DNA from: Berberis thunbergii
Lineage: Eukaryota; Streptophyta; Magnoliopsida; Ranunculales; Berberidaceae
NCBI GenBank assembly: GCA_003290165.1
Contig: QNQO01000454.1
Span: forward strand, 280,001 to 344,000
DNA: 64,000 bases
Direction: 5' to 3'
In this document: positions 22,376 to 34,523 of the stretch, piece by piece
Layout of the letters: every line of letters begins with the position of its first letter
Numbering within the stretch: the first letter of the stretch is position 1
Program-made: the position numbers and the translations under genes
Notes under the pieces: generated by a model
Told to the model about the DNA's origin: nothing
Database searches by the model: none
The model's input: only the letters and a program-made list of their open reading frames with translations

Positions 22376-22505
22376 GTGGGGTAGGTGTTACGAGAGCTAT
22401 AGTGAGAACCCTGCAATTGTCCGTTCCATTACAGAGATCATAACAGGATTGCAAGGAGACCTCCCACTGAATTCTCGAAAGGGTCTTCCTTATGTTAGTG
22501 GAAAG
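22376..22505 (+). other. Unassigned exon-like segment in CACTA-1
   Basis: One frame reads [20 protein letters not shown] then [14 protein letters not shown]. The composition is gene-like and differs from the AT-rich surroundings. I do not recognise the family. It lies in the same orientation as the other captured pieces. Confidence 0.35.
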
Positions 22506-22934
22506 TATATACGTCTCCTCTCATTTTCTTTTATATTATGTTTGTATGTGAGTTTGTAGCACGTTCCTTAATTTGCTGTAGACGTAAAATTTTACCGTTT
22601 TTTTCTTTAATTTCCAATTAATTAGTTTTAAGGATTGTTCATATTTTGAGTGTTTATCTCAGTTTAGTTTCAGAATTGGTTGTTCAGATTAGCTACTTGA
22701 TTAGATTCACTTTGTTCCTCCGTCTGTCTATCATATGTCACTCCTCCTTGTGCGAAACACGAAAGAGAAATGGAGGATTAGATTCACCTATAGAAATGGA
22801 AAGAGAATCTTTGGTTGGTTTGGTTCTATCTTTTGATTTTTCTTCTGCAAATCTACTGCAGAATAGAGAGGGAAGGCTTGGTTCACACACATTCTCTCTT
22901 AAACCACAGAACAAGGAGAAGACAGAGCAGGGAA

Positions 22935-22988
22935 ATGGGTGAAGATTCTTTGACAACAACAACTCTGTTGGACAGAAGAATTGAACAG
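22935..22988 (+). other. Unassigned first-exon-like segment
   Basis: ATG at 22935 opens MGEDSLTTTTLLDRRIEQ, followed at once by GTTTCATC as a possible donor. It looks like the first coding exon of a captured gene, with a plausible 5' leader just upstream. Family not recognised. Bases 22989-23907 are AT-rich and intron-like. Confidence 0.35.
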
Positions 22989-23907
22989 GTTTCATCTTCT
23001 TTTGATTCTGAGTGTTACCCATTTATTTGTTTTTTTCATTTTTAGTAATGTTGTATCAAAGTTTGGGTTTTTAGATGTTACTTTCTGGGTTCTTCAGTGT
23101 GTTTGAACTAAATATTGTTGATTGATTCAGATTAGACATTTTATTTCGTCTCTCCAAAATTCTGGGAACATTTTTAGATCCATTTCGCTGAAACACAATA
23201 GAGATATATAGGGAACCCCTTCTCAATTTTTTGTTGAAATTTCCCTATATAAGTTTCAGTGCATCATTAGTAGATTATGGGTGCTTGGGAACTTTAGTTG
23301 GAGGGAGGTTAACTATTTAAGTTAATTATTAGTTGGGTTATTGTTTAAAGTTAAAGTCCTCTTGAATTGGCATTTTCATTAGTTAGTAGGATTTGTTTTC
23401 GTTCGGTTGTTTTTGTTATGTTTTTATTTTTCTTCTCCATTTGTAAAGTGATCCAGTTTTTGGGATTGCAAATGATAGGTGTAAATAAAGTAATAATTGG
23501 CTAAGCAGAAAAAAGAAGAAGAAAAAACTGATAATTGAATCAGTTGGAGACAAAATCTATAGTCCACATTTCTTTGCTTTTTAATGTTTTTACGAGTTCA
23601 GCTGGCCTTGGGCTAGAAACAGCTACCATTAGTGGTAGATGTTATGTTTCATTATCAGTTGATATTTAATTTAGACATGGAAATAGCATATTCTGTGACT
23701 TATAGCTTGTTTGTGTTCATAGATGTGCAATAGGCAAAATTTTTGTAAGCTTGTTTGCTTAGATTTCTAGATTTCTAACTGTTTGCTGTTTGTTTATTCA
23801 GCACTAACATTTACTGTTCTCTGTAGTTTATATTACTAGTAATAGATGATTGCTTATTATAATTAAAAATCATTTCTTGCATATATTTAAGCAACCTTAA
23901 AATGCAG

Positions 23908-24173
23908 TGTGGTTCCAGCATTCAAGTCTGCAGCTGAAGATCTTCTGAGTTCAGCTGGCCTTTCAGCACTGGAGCTGCTTGCAAAGGCACTTGCAAAGAC
24001 AGCTGTAAGTGCTTTAAAATTTATTTTTTTCACAAGTGAAATAAGCAAAATAAGAGTATTAACTTGAGGTGTGGCTTGTGCAGGGTCAAAATTTATCTTA
24101 CAACTGATTGGAAGGGTGTTGTGTTTGATGTGCCACCTGAAGAGCTGGATGCATTTCTTGCAGGTTTACTCAT
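23908..24173 (+). pseudogene. Captured fragment of a DEAD-box RNA helicase, RH3/RH7-like
   Basis: Exon 23908-24004 reads VVPAFKSAAEDLLSSAGLSA then LELLAKALAKTA; exon 24084-24173 reads YLTTDWKGVVFDVPPEELDA and ends at a GT donor. FKSAAEDLL.SSGLSAVELLAKALAK and the GAVFDVPxEDLDxFLAG segment flank the GUCT domain of RH3/RH7-type helicases (chloroplast or nucleolar RNA processing). The helicase core and the middle of GUCT are absent; about 60 residues that should lie between the exons are lost. The missing coding length means it is a fragment only. Confidence 0.78.
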
Positions 24174-24179
24174 GTTGTA

Positions 24180-24530
24180 TTTACATTATTGTTGGTTAGC
24201 AGGTCTGTTAGCAAGTCTGCAAGTGGTTAGCAAGCTTGGAAATCTGGGGGGTTATCTGTTAGCAAGTTAGCAAGTCTGGAAGTCTGGATGGTTACACAAA
24301 ATTGTTGTGGCATTGTTGCTATATCAAATGCAGTGTTGTCTTGTGCTTTATGGAGAATTATAAAGGCATTAGGAACTTTTAGGAACTGATATAAGTAGAG
24401 GAGTCTGTAACAGAAAGCATTGATTCATTTTTGTAAACACATTGTACAAGTGAGCATTCTGCTCAGTAAGGAGATTGGCAATCTCAAATTGTGCCTAATA
24501 CATTCTAGTTTATCAGACCATTGTAACATT
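24180..24530. mobile_element. Possible copia-type solo LTR inside CACTA-1
   Basis: Segment with repeated TTAGCAAGTCTGCAAG-like motifs, then GAGCATTCTGCTCAGTAAGG and AGATTGGCAATCTCAAATTG. The layout resembles plant copia LTRs ending near a run of TTTACA. A related segment (ATTGAGGAGAGTGGCAATCT) lies in CACTA-2 at 50165-50420. No target duplication could be fixed by eye. Between 24531 and 24790 I see only AT-rich DNA. Confidence 0.4.
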
Positions 24531-24794
24531 TACATTCAAATCAAATAAATCTTTCCTTCCTGTGAATTCTTTGTCTTCCCTTTCTGTGATTATCTTGATA
24601 ATGCTTGATTGCTGAAACTGCAATATCATCTTTTCAGTATTCTCTGTGATTGCATTATCAGTTTGAAATTGGATTGTTCCAATTCTGCAGCAGCAGCAAA
24701 AAAAATAAAAATAAAAATTTTGTATTATATTATTTTGCAACGGTTTCAAACCCTCGCAACAAACCAGATTTTTTTTCTTTTTTCATTTTGTTTT

Positions 24795-25205
24795 AAATGG
24801 CCACGGCTTACAATCGTGGCCATCATTTACAACAGCTGAAACCTGTGGCCATAATTTGCAACGGTTTAAGACTGTGGCCAGTACTTGCCACGGCTTAAAA
24901 CCGTTGCTAAAATTGTTGCAACGGCTGAAAACCATGGCTAAAATTGTTGCAACGTTGTACACCGTGACCATAACTTGCCACGGTTTTAAACCGTTGCTAG
25001 TACTTGCCACGACTTAAAATCGTGGCTAAAACTTTGGCAACGGCTTAGAACCGTGGCTAAATCATCAACCGTTCTTGAGTATAAAACCGTGGCTAATATG
25101 TTTTGCCACGATTTATAGCCGTTAATAGTGATTTAGCGACGCCTCTACAGCCCACAACTCTAAGCCGTGACAACTGGTTACCCCCACGGTTCCAAACCGT
25201 TGCTG
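24795..25205. repeat. CACTA-1 right subterminal repeats
   Basis: Dense CCACGGCTTAAAACCGTTGC-type motifs in both orientations up to the terminal inverted repeat. Preceded by a GCAGCAGCAAAAAAAATA segment and an AACAAACCAGATTTTTTT segment that also precede the right subterminal array of CACTA-2 (about 63574-63650), showing common ancestry of the two ends. Confidence 0.9.
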
Positions 25206-25226
25206 ATGGGTATTTTTGGTGTAGTG

Positions 25227-27742
25227 TATATTCGAATCAATTTTCCTAAAATACGGGATAGACTCATCTCCATTGTATTTAAAGATGACATGGACATAGA
25301 AGTGCATTCGGGATAGAACCGAATCCATTTTATTAAAAACGGGATATACTCGTCTCCATTGTATTGAAAAATGGAACGGACACATAATTGGGTCCAAAAT
25401 AGACCCAATTCCATTGTGTTTAAAGACTGGATGGAGCTAGAAATGGGTTCGGGATTGACCAAAATCCGTTATATTAAAATATGGGATAGACCAATATCCA
25501 TTGTATTGAAAGACTTAATGGAACTAGTAGTGGGTTCGGGATAAGCCTGAATCCATTTTATTAAAAGATGGGATAAATCTGCCTCCATTGTATTGAAAAA
25601 CGGTTGGATCACAGAAGTGGGATCGGGAAAGACCCGAATCCATTTTATTAAAAAACAGAATAGACTCGTCTCAATTGTATTGAATGACGGTATGGACACA
25701 AAATTGGGTTCGGGAAACATGACCCCATTGTATTGAAAGACGGGATGGAACCATAAGTGGGTTCGGGATAGACCTGAATCCATAGTATTGAAAGAAAGGA
25801 TAAACTTGTCTCCATTGTATTCAAAAGACTAGATCAAACTAGAAGTGGGTTCGGGATAGACCCAAATCCATAGTATTAAAAGACAGGATAGACCCGACCC
25901 ATTGTGTTGAAAGAGATAATGGAACAAAAAGTGGGTTCGGGATAGACCTAAATCCATTGTATTGAAAACCTTAATGGAACTAGAAGTGGGTTTAGGATAG
26001 ACTCGAATCCATTTTATTAAAAGAAAGGATAAACTCGTCTTCAGTATATTGAAAGACGGTAGGGTGAAAGAAGTGGGTTCGGGATAGACCCGAATCCATT
26101 TTATTAAAAGACGGAATAGACTCGTGTCTATTGTATTGAAAGGCAGAAAGGGCACAGAGTTGAGTTCGAGATAGACCCGACCCGATTGCGTTGAAAGATC
26201 TTATAGAACTAGAAATGTGGTCGGCATAGACACGATTACGTTGTATTAAAAGACAAGATAGAACCATCTCCATTGTATTGAAATATGGGACGGAACTAGA
26301 TGTGGGTTCGGGAAAATGGAAGCAAAAGTGGGTTCAAGATAGACTCGACTCCATTGTCTTAAGAGACGAGGTAGTCCCGTTTCCATTGTATTGAAAGATA
26401 GGATGGAACTATAAGTGGGTTCGGAATAGACCTAAATCCATTTTATTAAAAGAGGGGATAGACCCGTCTCCATTTTATTGAAAGGCGACATGGACACAGA
26501 ACTGGGTTCGGGATAGACCCAAATCCATTGTATTAAAAGATGGGATATTGAAAGACTTAATGGAACTAGAAGTGGGGTCGAGATAGACACGAATCCATTT
26601 TATTAAAAGACGGGATAGACTCGTCTGCATTGATTAGAAATACAGGATGGACATAGAAGTGCGTTTGGGATAAAACCCAATCCATTTTGTTAAAAGACGG
26701 GATAGACTGATCTCCAATCTACTGAAAGATGGCATGGACACGTAAGTGGGTTCGAGATAGACTCGACCCTACTGTATTGAAAGACCGAGTGGATCCATAA
26801 ATGGGTTCCGGATAAACCCGAATCCATTGTATTAAAAGAGTTGATAGACACGTCTCTATGGCATTGAAAGACTTAATGAAACCAGAAAAGGGTTCGGGAT
26901 AGACTCGAATTTATTTTATTAAGAGACGAGATAGATTCGTCTCCATTGTTTTGAATGATGACATGGACGCAAAAGTCGGTTCGGGATAAACCCAAATCCA
27001 TTGTATTAAATGACGGGATAGACCCATCTCCAATGTATTAAAAGTCGTAATGGAACTAGAAGTGGGTTCGGGATCGACCCGAATCAATTTTATTAAAAGT
27101 CACGATAGACTCGTCTCCATTATATTTAAAGACGACATGGACACAAAAATCGGGAAAGACCCAAATCCATTGTATTAATAGATGTGATAGACCCATCTCC
27201 AGTGTATTGAAAGAGTTAATGAAAGTAGAAGTGGGTTCGGGATAGACTAGAATCCATTTTATTAAAAGACCGGATAAGCCCGTCTCCATTGTATTGAAAG
27301 ACAAATCGACACAGAAGTGTGTTCGGGATAAACCTGAATATATTTTATTAAAGGACGGGATAGACTCGTCTCGATTGGATTGAAAGGCGACATTGACACA
27401 GAAGTGTGTTAGGAATATAGCACGAATCCATTTTATTAAAAGATTGGATAGACTCGTCTCCATTATATTGAATGACTGCATGGATACAAAAGTGGGTTCG
27501 GGAAAGATCCGACACCATTGTATTGAAAGAACAGATGGTGCTAGAAATGGGTTCGAGATAGATCTGAATCCATTGTATTAAAATACTGGATAGACCAGTC
27601 TCCATTGTATTGAAAGACAGGTTGGCACCGAAAATCGGTTCGAGATGGACCCAATTCCATTGTATTAAAAAACGAGATAGATCCATCTCCATTGTATTGA
27701 AAGACATAATGGAACCAATAGCGGGTTCATGATAGACTCGAC
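25227..27742. repeat. 87-bp satellite, block 2
   Basis: Continuation of block 1 after CACTA-1. The TGGGTTC-type linker marks recur at 25531, 25618 and 25705, giving exactly 87 bases twice; the next interval (to 25758) is 53 because one ~34-base subunit is lost. Many units are mutated but the two-subunit-plus-linker plan holds to 27742. Frames on the - strand are repeat artefacts. Confidence 0.93.
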
Positions 27743-28625
27743 TAGAGTAGTCAAAGCCATGGCTTTTGACCACTTAAAGCCAAAAGCAAGGCCAAGCCAT
27801 AACATCTTGCTTCGCTTCTATCAAAGCCAAGCCACTACTCTAAAGCCACAAAAAGCCATGGTATTTTGCGTTTTTCTGTCGAAGCCTGAAGCACCCACAA
27901 CGGTGGCTTCATGTTACAAAGTGTCTCCAATTTTATTTTTTTGAATTCTCTTACTGATCTTCACTGATTTTAGTCGGAAAAAAATAGAATGGGATAGAGA
28001 AAGGAGAATATAGAAAGGAAGAAGAAATGTGAAGATTTTAAGTGAAGAAACCAGCCGGATTGCTTGGACGCAAGTGGAGGGGGGGGAGGAAGATGATGAA
28101 CAGTATGCTATTATCCTACTGATTTTCTATGATTTTGGTCGAAAAAATAACAGAAAGTGAGAGGGAAGGAATAAGAATAGAAAAAAGAATAGAGGAAATG
28201 ATTTTAGAAGGAGAAACCCGCCCAATTGCTCGAACACAGGCAAAGGAGGATGATGAATAGTACACAGGGAAGGAGGAAGACGATGAGCAGTACGGACAAG
28301 GGGGAGGCAAATATGTTTTAAACATGGGTTTCTATTCACACCCACAACATTTTCGGGGCACTCCGCCTAGAAAATTCAAAAAAAAAACTAAATTAACATC
28401 AACACTATGTAATTAATATAGAATTAACAGTTTAATCCAGTTTAAATTCATGGTTTTAATTTTTCAGAACACATACTTCCACTATGCATTTTAAAAATAT
28501 ATAATATGAATTGTTTTTTAAGTGCCACTTCACTTGCATAAAGCCACCATTTTACGCTTGGCTTTTTGATAAAACCCATGCCATCGGATTTTGTTTTGAC
28601 TTTGCTTCACGCTTTTACTACCTTG
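27743..28625. mobile_element. Non-autonomous hAT-like element in the satellite
   Basis: 883 bases flanked by an 8-bp near-perfect duplication, GACTCGAC (27735-27742) and GACCCGAC (28626-28633), the hAT target length. The ends carry imperfect inverted repeats, GTAGTCAAAGC at the left and GTAGTAAAAGC read inward from the right. Subterminal AAAGCC/GGCTTT motifs are abundant, as in hAT elements. There is an internal ~150-bp duplication (about 27955-28110 and 28115-28290) rich in purines. No transposase is present; the short frames are not gene-like. Confidence 0.7.
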
Positions 28626-30633
28626 GACCCGACTCCATTGTATTAAGATACAGGATAGACCCGTATCCATTGTACTGAAAAAATTAATGGAGGCTAAAGT
28701 GGGTTCGGGATAGACTCGAATCCATTTTTTTGAAAGACAGAATAGACTTGTCTCCAATGTATTGAAAGACGACATGGACACAGAAGTGGGTAGGATAGAA
28801 CCAAATCCATTGTATTAAAAGATCGGATACACCCGTCCCCATTGTATTGAAAGACTTAATGGAATAGAAGTGGGTTAGGCACAGACCCAAATCCATTTTA
28901 TTAAAAGAAGGGATAATAGACCCGTCTCCATTGTATATAAAAACGGACTAGACACAGAAGTGGGTTCGAAATAAACCTTTATTAAAAGACAGGATAGACT
29001 CGTCTCCATTGTATTAAAAGACGACATGGACACAGAAGTGGGTTCAGGATAGACCTGACCCCATTGTATTGAAAGATCGAATGGAGCCAGAAATGGGTTT
29101 GGGATAGACCTGAATCCATTGTATTAAAAAACGGGATAGACCCATGTACATTGTATTGAAAAACGGGATGAAACTGAAAGTGGGTTCAGTATAGACCCAA
29201 ATCCATTGTATTAAATAAAGGATAGACCCATCTCTATTGTATTGAAAGACATAATGGAACCAAAAGTGGGTTCGAGATAGACCTGACTCCATTGTATTTA
29301 GAGGCAGGATACCTGATTCCATTGTATTGAAAGACAGGATGGAACCAATAATGGGTTCGGGATAGACCCCGAATCCATTTTATTAAAAAATGAGATAGAC
29401 ACGTTTCCATTGTATCAAAAGAAGACATGGACACGTAAGTGGGTTCGGGAGACCTGAATCCAATGTACTAAAAGACGGGATAGACCCGTCGCCATTGTAT
29501 TTAAAGACTTAATGGAACTAGCAGTTGGTTCGGGATAGACCCGAATCCATTATATTAAAAGACGGGATAGACCCAACTCCATTGTATTGAAAGACGACAT
29601 GGGCATAAAAGTGCATTCGGGATAAAACCCAATCCATTTTATTAAAAGACGAGCTCGTCTCCATAGTATTGAAAGATGATATGGAAACGGAAGTGGTCGG
29701 AATCCATTTGTACTGAAAGATCAGATGAAGAAAAAAATGGTTTCGGGATAAACCAGAATCGATTGTATTAAAAAATGGGACGTACACGTATCTATTGCAT
29801 TGAAAGACTTAATGGAACCAGAAAAGGGTTCGGGATAGACCCGAACCCATTTTATTAAAACACAGGATAAACTCATCACTATTGTATAGAAATACGACAT
29901 GGACACAGAAGTAGGTTTGGGATAAACCCGAATCCATTGTATTAAAACGCAGGATAGACCCGTCTCTTTATTGTATTGAAAGACTTAATGGAACTAGAAG
30001 TGGGTTCGCGATAGACCCGAATCCATTTTATTAAAAGATGGATAGACTCGTCTCCATTGTATTTAAAGAAAACATGGACACAGAAGTGGGTTCGAGATAA
30101 ACCCGAATCCATTGTACTAAAAGAGGGGATAGATTTGTCTCCATTATATTGAAAGACTTAATGGAACTAGAAGTGGGTTGGGGATAGACCCGAATCCATT
30201 CTATTAAAAGACGGGATAAACCCATCTACATTGTGCTGAAAGACGACATGGACACAGAAATGGGTTTGCAATAGACCCAAATCAATTTTATTAAAAGATG
30301 GGATAGACTCGTCTCCATTGTATTGAAGGACGGCATGGACACAAAAGTGGGTTCGAGATAGACCCAACACCATTGTATTGAAATATAAATACAGGATGGA
30401 ACAAGAAATGGATTTGGGAAAAACCCGAATCCATTGTATTAAAATACGGGATAGACCCGTCTCCATTGTATTGAAAGACATGATGGAACCGGAAATGGGT
30501 TCATGATAGACCTGATTCCATTCTATTAAAAGACAGGATAGACTCGTCTCCATTATATTGAAAGACATAATGGAACAAGAAGTGAGTTTCGGATAGACCT
30601 GACTCGATTGTATTTAGAGATGGGATAGACCCG
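28626..30633. repeat. 87-bp satellite, block 3
   Basis: Same unit as blocks 1 and 2, continuing after the hAT-like insertion and ending at about 30633 with GATGGGATAGACCCGT. Units with one subunit and with two are mixed. Total satellite in the window is about 5.4 kb excluding insertions. Confidence 0.92.
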
Positions 30634-31599
30634 TGCATGGAAGGCTTGAGTTGTAGCAACTTATGAAGAAGGAACAACCATATTGGGATCTCTCTGATTA
30701 TGAAGTGGTAGCATATGTGGACCTTGAAGTGACATTTGATCCGTTCGAAGAGGAAGGTGACCCTAATGAGGGAGATTGAGAAGTAGCACGTAAATATGTG
30801 TCTCCTGATTCTTCTCCAGCTAAGTCTGACTCTGTTGTATCTGACATGCTTCTTAATGAAGAGTGAATCTTGTAATTATTTTTTTACAAATGAATAACGT
30901 TTTGTACTTGTGCATTTTTTACTTTCCCTGCTAGCTTTTATCTACTTTGTCTTATCACGACATTAGTTGTCAAACGAAAGGCTCTGCTAGGCCAGGAAGC
31001 CATATGATTGACCTTCCGGTGAGCATTTTGACTGCTTGTGCTGCGATAGTTTATGCGATCCTAGTCAAAATGCTATTGTAAGAGAATTAGTCAAACTGTT
31101 GTCCTAGCACATGTACCAACGTAAATGGTTGGACAATAGTATTTCGAGTCGAGCTTCCAGAGCTCTAACCGGACTTTGAACTCGTCTTTACCTACTATTG
31201 GCATAATAGACTTAGATAGACCATAGGTTGTTATTGCCAGTTATAACTAACCAAACAGGGGTCGAATTCGGTGACCATCATTTGTGATTGAAAGATGGTC
31301 CCTGGTGAGTCTCTTAATCAGGCGTTCAGGGAACTGACTAGACTTCCACTTTCCAACCCATCTTCGTCCGCTTTTAGCAGACTAGGAATTAGAGTGAGCC
31401 AGAAGTTATCATCGTCAGTCGTTCTGACTAAATTTTGGCAGGGTTCGGCAATCATTGTCTGTAGTTGACCAACGATCCCAGACCAGAAGATTGATATACA
31501 TCCTACATTGCATAGTCGGATATCGAAAATAGTCAAACCAATCACGAAAATGATCTGTTAGAGATTTGTGAACAAGAATATGCGACCCAGACCTTCCTG
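30634..31599. other. Unassigned, probably gypsy-derived
   Basis: No domain recognised. It leads into gypsy protease at about 31600 and is likely degraded upstream sequence of that element. A short acidic frame near 30690-30780 (YVDLEVTFDPFEEEGD) is not assignable. Confidence 0.4.
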
Positions 31600-32255
31600 T
31601 TCAGTACGCCAGAATAGACCACCCATAATGATGCTCTGGTGATATTAGTATCAATAGCCAAATGGGAGATCATAAGAGTGCTCATTGACATGGGTAGCTC
31701 AGCCAATCTCTTGTACCTGACAGCGTTCAGCAAAATGCAATTCAGCCGATAAGGGACTGACACCCACTGATCAACCTATGGTGGGTTTCAGTGGTGAACA
31801 ATGCAACCCACTCGAACGAATCTAAGAGTACTAGGCAAACACATCCTATTAACAGACTTCTTTGTTGTCGATGCCCCATCAGCTTCTAACATGCTTCTAG
31901 GGAGACCCTGGTTGCATGAAATGGGCGCAGTGTCCTCCATCATGCATCAATGCCTCAAGTATCACATTAATGATAAAATCGAGATCATCAAAGATGATCA
32001 ACCAGTTGCACATGAATGCCAATATGCAGCACTGAAGACTTCAATCACAGTTAGGACCAAGGGAGCAACCACTATAGTGGCCTGGTCAACTGCAGACGGA
32101 TTAGTTTCTCTCAGACCAGGACGTGGCTCCAATCAATCCAAGGGGATGTCGAACACTTGCCAACCAGAGGAAGAAACAATACCAATTCACCTCAACGGTT
32201 TAGAAGGCAATAAGACTGTACAGATTAGAACAAAAGTTTCATCTCGGACTGACTG
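31600..32255 (+). pseudogene. Tat-type gypsy protease region
   Basis: Retropepsin-like domain preceding RT. ALVILVSIAKWEIIRVLIDM is followed by GSSANLLYLTAF: the usual D(T/S)GSS active site reads DMGSS, so a catalytic-loop residue is changed. After a frame break the 31801-32256 frame continues with LLTDFFVVDAPSASNMLLGR and PWLHEMGAVSSIMHQCLKYH, the conserved stretch that follows protease in Tat elements. Part of one + strand pol with the RT below. Frameshifts and stops show it is dead. Confidence 0.82.
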
Positions 32256-32339
32256 AACAACTCATCCAGCTGCTAAAGGATAACTAGGACATATTTTTTT
32301 GGATAATGAATAACATGGACCCCCTCCATCATCACTCAC

Positions 32340-33650
32340 AGATTGCAAGTCAACCCAGACAATAATAAAAAATAAAAAATAAAACTAGTTGCCCCAGAAC
32401 GTAATCAGGCAATTAATGATGAGGTGCATTGATTATTGAATGTAGGGATAATCAAGGAATCCTACTACCCAGACTGGTTGGCCAATACAGTTCTGGTAAA
32501 AAAGAAGAATGGAAAGTGGAGGGTATGTGTGGATTACACAAACCTTCACAAAGCCTACCTGAATGGTAACTTTCCACTTCCGCGTATAGATCAAATAGTG
32601 GATGCCACCTCCAGTCATGGACTCCTCATCTTCATGGATGCATATTCTAGTTACAACTAGATACAAATGCATCCACTAGACCAGGATAATATATCTTTCA
32701 TAACAGAAAGAGGTGCATACTGTATCGAGTAATGTCGTTCGAATTAAATAACGCAAGTGCTACGTACCAACGTCTAGTGGACAAAATGTTCAAAGATCAG
32801 ATTGGCAAGACCATGGAAGAGTACATTGATGATATTCTAGTCAAGCCTACATAAAGATGATCACATCAAGGACTTTTAGCAAGCCTTCTCCCAGTTCCAC
32901 AAATACAAATTGAAGCTAAATCTAGAAAAGTGTATGTTCGGAGTAGAGTCGGGAAAGTTCATCGGCTATATGGTCAACCAAAGAGGAATCGAAGCTTATC
33001 CAAAACAGATATAAGCGCTTTTCAATGTGCAATCACCCACCAACATAAAAGGTGTACAAAGCCTCGATAGTAGAGCAGCAACCTTGAACATGTTCATCTC
33101 CAAATCATTAGACAAATGCCTACTCTTTTTCAAGATCTTGAAAGGGAACAAAACATTCAAATGGAATGAGGAATGCGAACAAGCTTTACACAACCTGAAG
33201 GCATACATGGGAAGTACAAAGCTATTATCAAAGTTGAAACCATGTGAGACACTATATTTGTATTTGTCAGTATTGGAACACGCAGTCAACTCCGCACTGA
33301 TACACGAGGAAAATGGAACACAAAAGCTAGTATACTATGTTAGCAAGACATTTGCGGACACAAAAGCCAACTATCCAGCTTGGAGAAACTAGCATTGGCC
33401 CTAGTCGTATCTTCCAGAAAGTTGCGGCCATACTTCCAAGCCGACTCCATCACTATCATGACCGAACATCAACTTTGGTTGGGACTACATAAATCAAAAT
33501 TATCTGGCAGAATGGTGAAGTGGGCAATAGAGCTCGGTCAATTTGACACCAGCTACGCCTCTGAGGCCGCAATAATAGCTCATGCATTGATGGACTTCAT
33601 TGCTAAAATCACAGGCAGCGACAAGCATTATCCGGACAATAATGAGTAGG
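32340..33650 (+). pseudogene. Tat-type gypsy reverse transcriptase and RNase H
   Basis: RT reads ESYYPDWLANTVLVKKKNGK, WRVCVDYTNLHKAYLNGNFP, then LLIFMDAYSSYN (first catalytic Asp) and, after breaks, EYIDDILVKP (YxDD box near 32820). A stop replaces Gln right after SSYN (C-to-T type). RNase H follows: NSALIHEENGTQKLVYYVSK, then SSRKLRPYFQADSITIMTEH. The RT makes cDNA from element RNA in virus-like particles; here at least four stops or shifts abolish it. The next domain is a second, archaeal-type RNase H, the mark of the Tat lineage. Confidence 0.88.
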
Positions 33651-33654
33651 AAAC

Positions 33655-34305
33655 CGCAAAACCCAATACCCAATGATGGATCGTACGTTGTGATGAAGCA
33701 TCCAACGAGAAGGTAAGCAGAGTTGGAATAACTTTGTACAACCCAAAGGGAGTGACTTTGAAAAAGGCCATCAAATTTAGTTTCAAAGCCTCAAATAACA
33801 ATGCTGAGTATGAAACAGTAATAACCGGCTTACAACTAGCTAAACACCTCTGAATAAAAGAAGTCGGTGTTTTCACTAACTCCAAATTGGTGGTCAATCA
33901 ATTGAATAATGAATTCCAAATGAAATTTGCGCGGATGAAAGCATACCATCAAATGGAAAATGAGCTGATTGAAAGCTTCAATGCAATCACCGTTCATCGA
34001 TGCACAAGAACGAAAAACCATAGAGCAGATAGCCTGGCAAAAGAAGCATCACGTACTTAAGAGGTTGACAATCCCATCATCATAGTACAAAAAAGATCAA
34101 TTCTAGATAACAATGCACAATAGATCAGGAAAATAATTGGATAACTCAAATTCTAGCGTATATACAAAATAGAGCTCTACCAACAGACAGAGTGGAGGCC
34201 CATAAGCTATAGAATAGAGCAGAACGGTGCACACTTATTAATGATAGACTGTACAGGAGGTCCACCACAAGTCCGCTGCTAATATGCTTTTCACCCAGCA
34301 ACCTA
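33655..34305 (+). pseudogene. Archaeal-type RNase H and integrase-linker remnant (Tat)
   Basis: RVT_3-like RNase H: GITLYNPKGVTLKKAIKFSF, NNNAEYETVITGLQLAKHL, FTNSKLVVNQLNNEFQ and ITVHRCTRTKNHRADSLAKE, with the acidic DE...D pattern partly kept. It is followed (34150-34305) by LPTDRVEAHKL and LINDRLYRRSTTSPLLICF, matching the linker before the integrase zinc finger. Two RNase H domains in a row are diagnostic of Tat elements. The integrase core is lost at the junction with the chromovirus fragment. Confidence 0.82.
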
Positions 34306-34523
34306 AAAAGTTAGAAAGGAAGCAACATAATACCAAACTAAAAAGCATCAAACATCTAGAGGTACCAATTTGAATTGCTTGATAGAGGAATTCAAGAAAT
34401 ATATATTAGGTGTGTATCAGGATCTAAGACATCAATTGTATAAAGCCCATGCCTCTCTTCAGGCACTCGAATAGTTGTTTTTGGATCCAATGATATAGTT
34501 CTACCTATTGTGCGGATCATAGG

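Larger units (their letters stand above)
12827..25226 (+). mobile_element. CACTA-1: complete En/Spm-type transposon with captured host gene fragments
   Basis: A 12,400-bp DNA transposon. The left end CACTACACCAAAA (12827) and the right end TTTTTGGTGTAGTG (ending 25226) are inverted repeats typical of CACTA elements. The 3-bp target duplication TAT is present at 12824-12826 and 25227-25229. Flanking satellite rejoins into one unit when the element is removed, which confirms both borders. Inside are subterminal repeats, a CT-rich leader exon, a TNPA-like gene, and fragments resembling LHW/bHLH155, SNF2, TGA9/10, MBD and RH3/RH7 genes, all on the + strand. No TNP2/TNPD catalytic transposase is visible, so it is probably non-autonomous and mobilised in trans by a relative such as CACTA-2. 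Confidence 0.95.

Noticed and set aside
11953..30568. Long - strand frames encoding a FNTMETSL/LLIKWIRVYPEPTS repeat protein
   Set aside because: The satellite period is 29 codons, so frames persist by arithmetic. Frames shift between units with lost subunits and no start or domain is consistent.
31801..32256. A separate host gene of 151 residues
   Set aside because: The frame contains FFVVDAPSASNMLLGRPW, a gypsy post-protease segment, and lies directly before gypsy RT.
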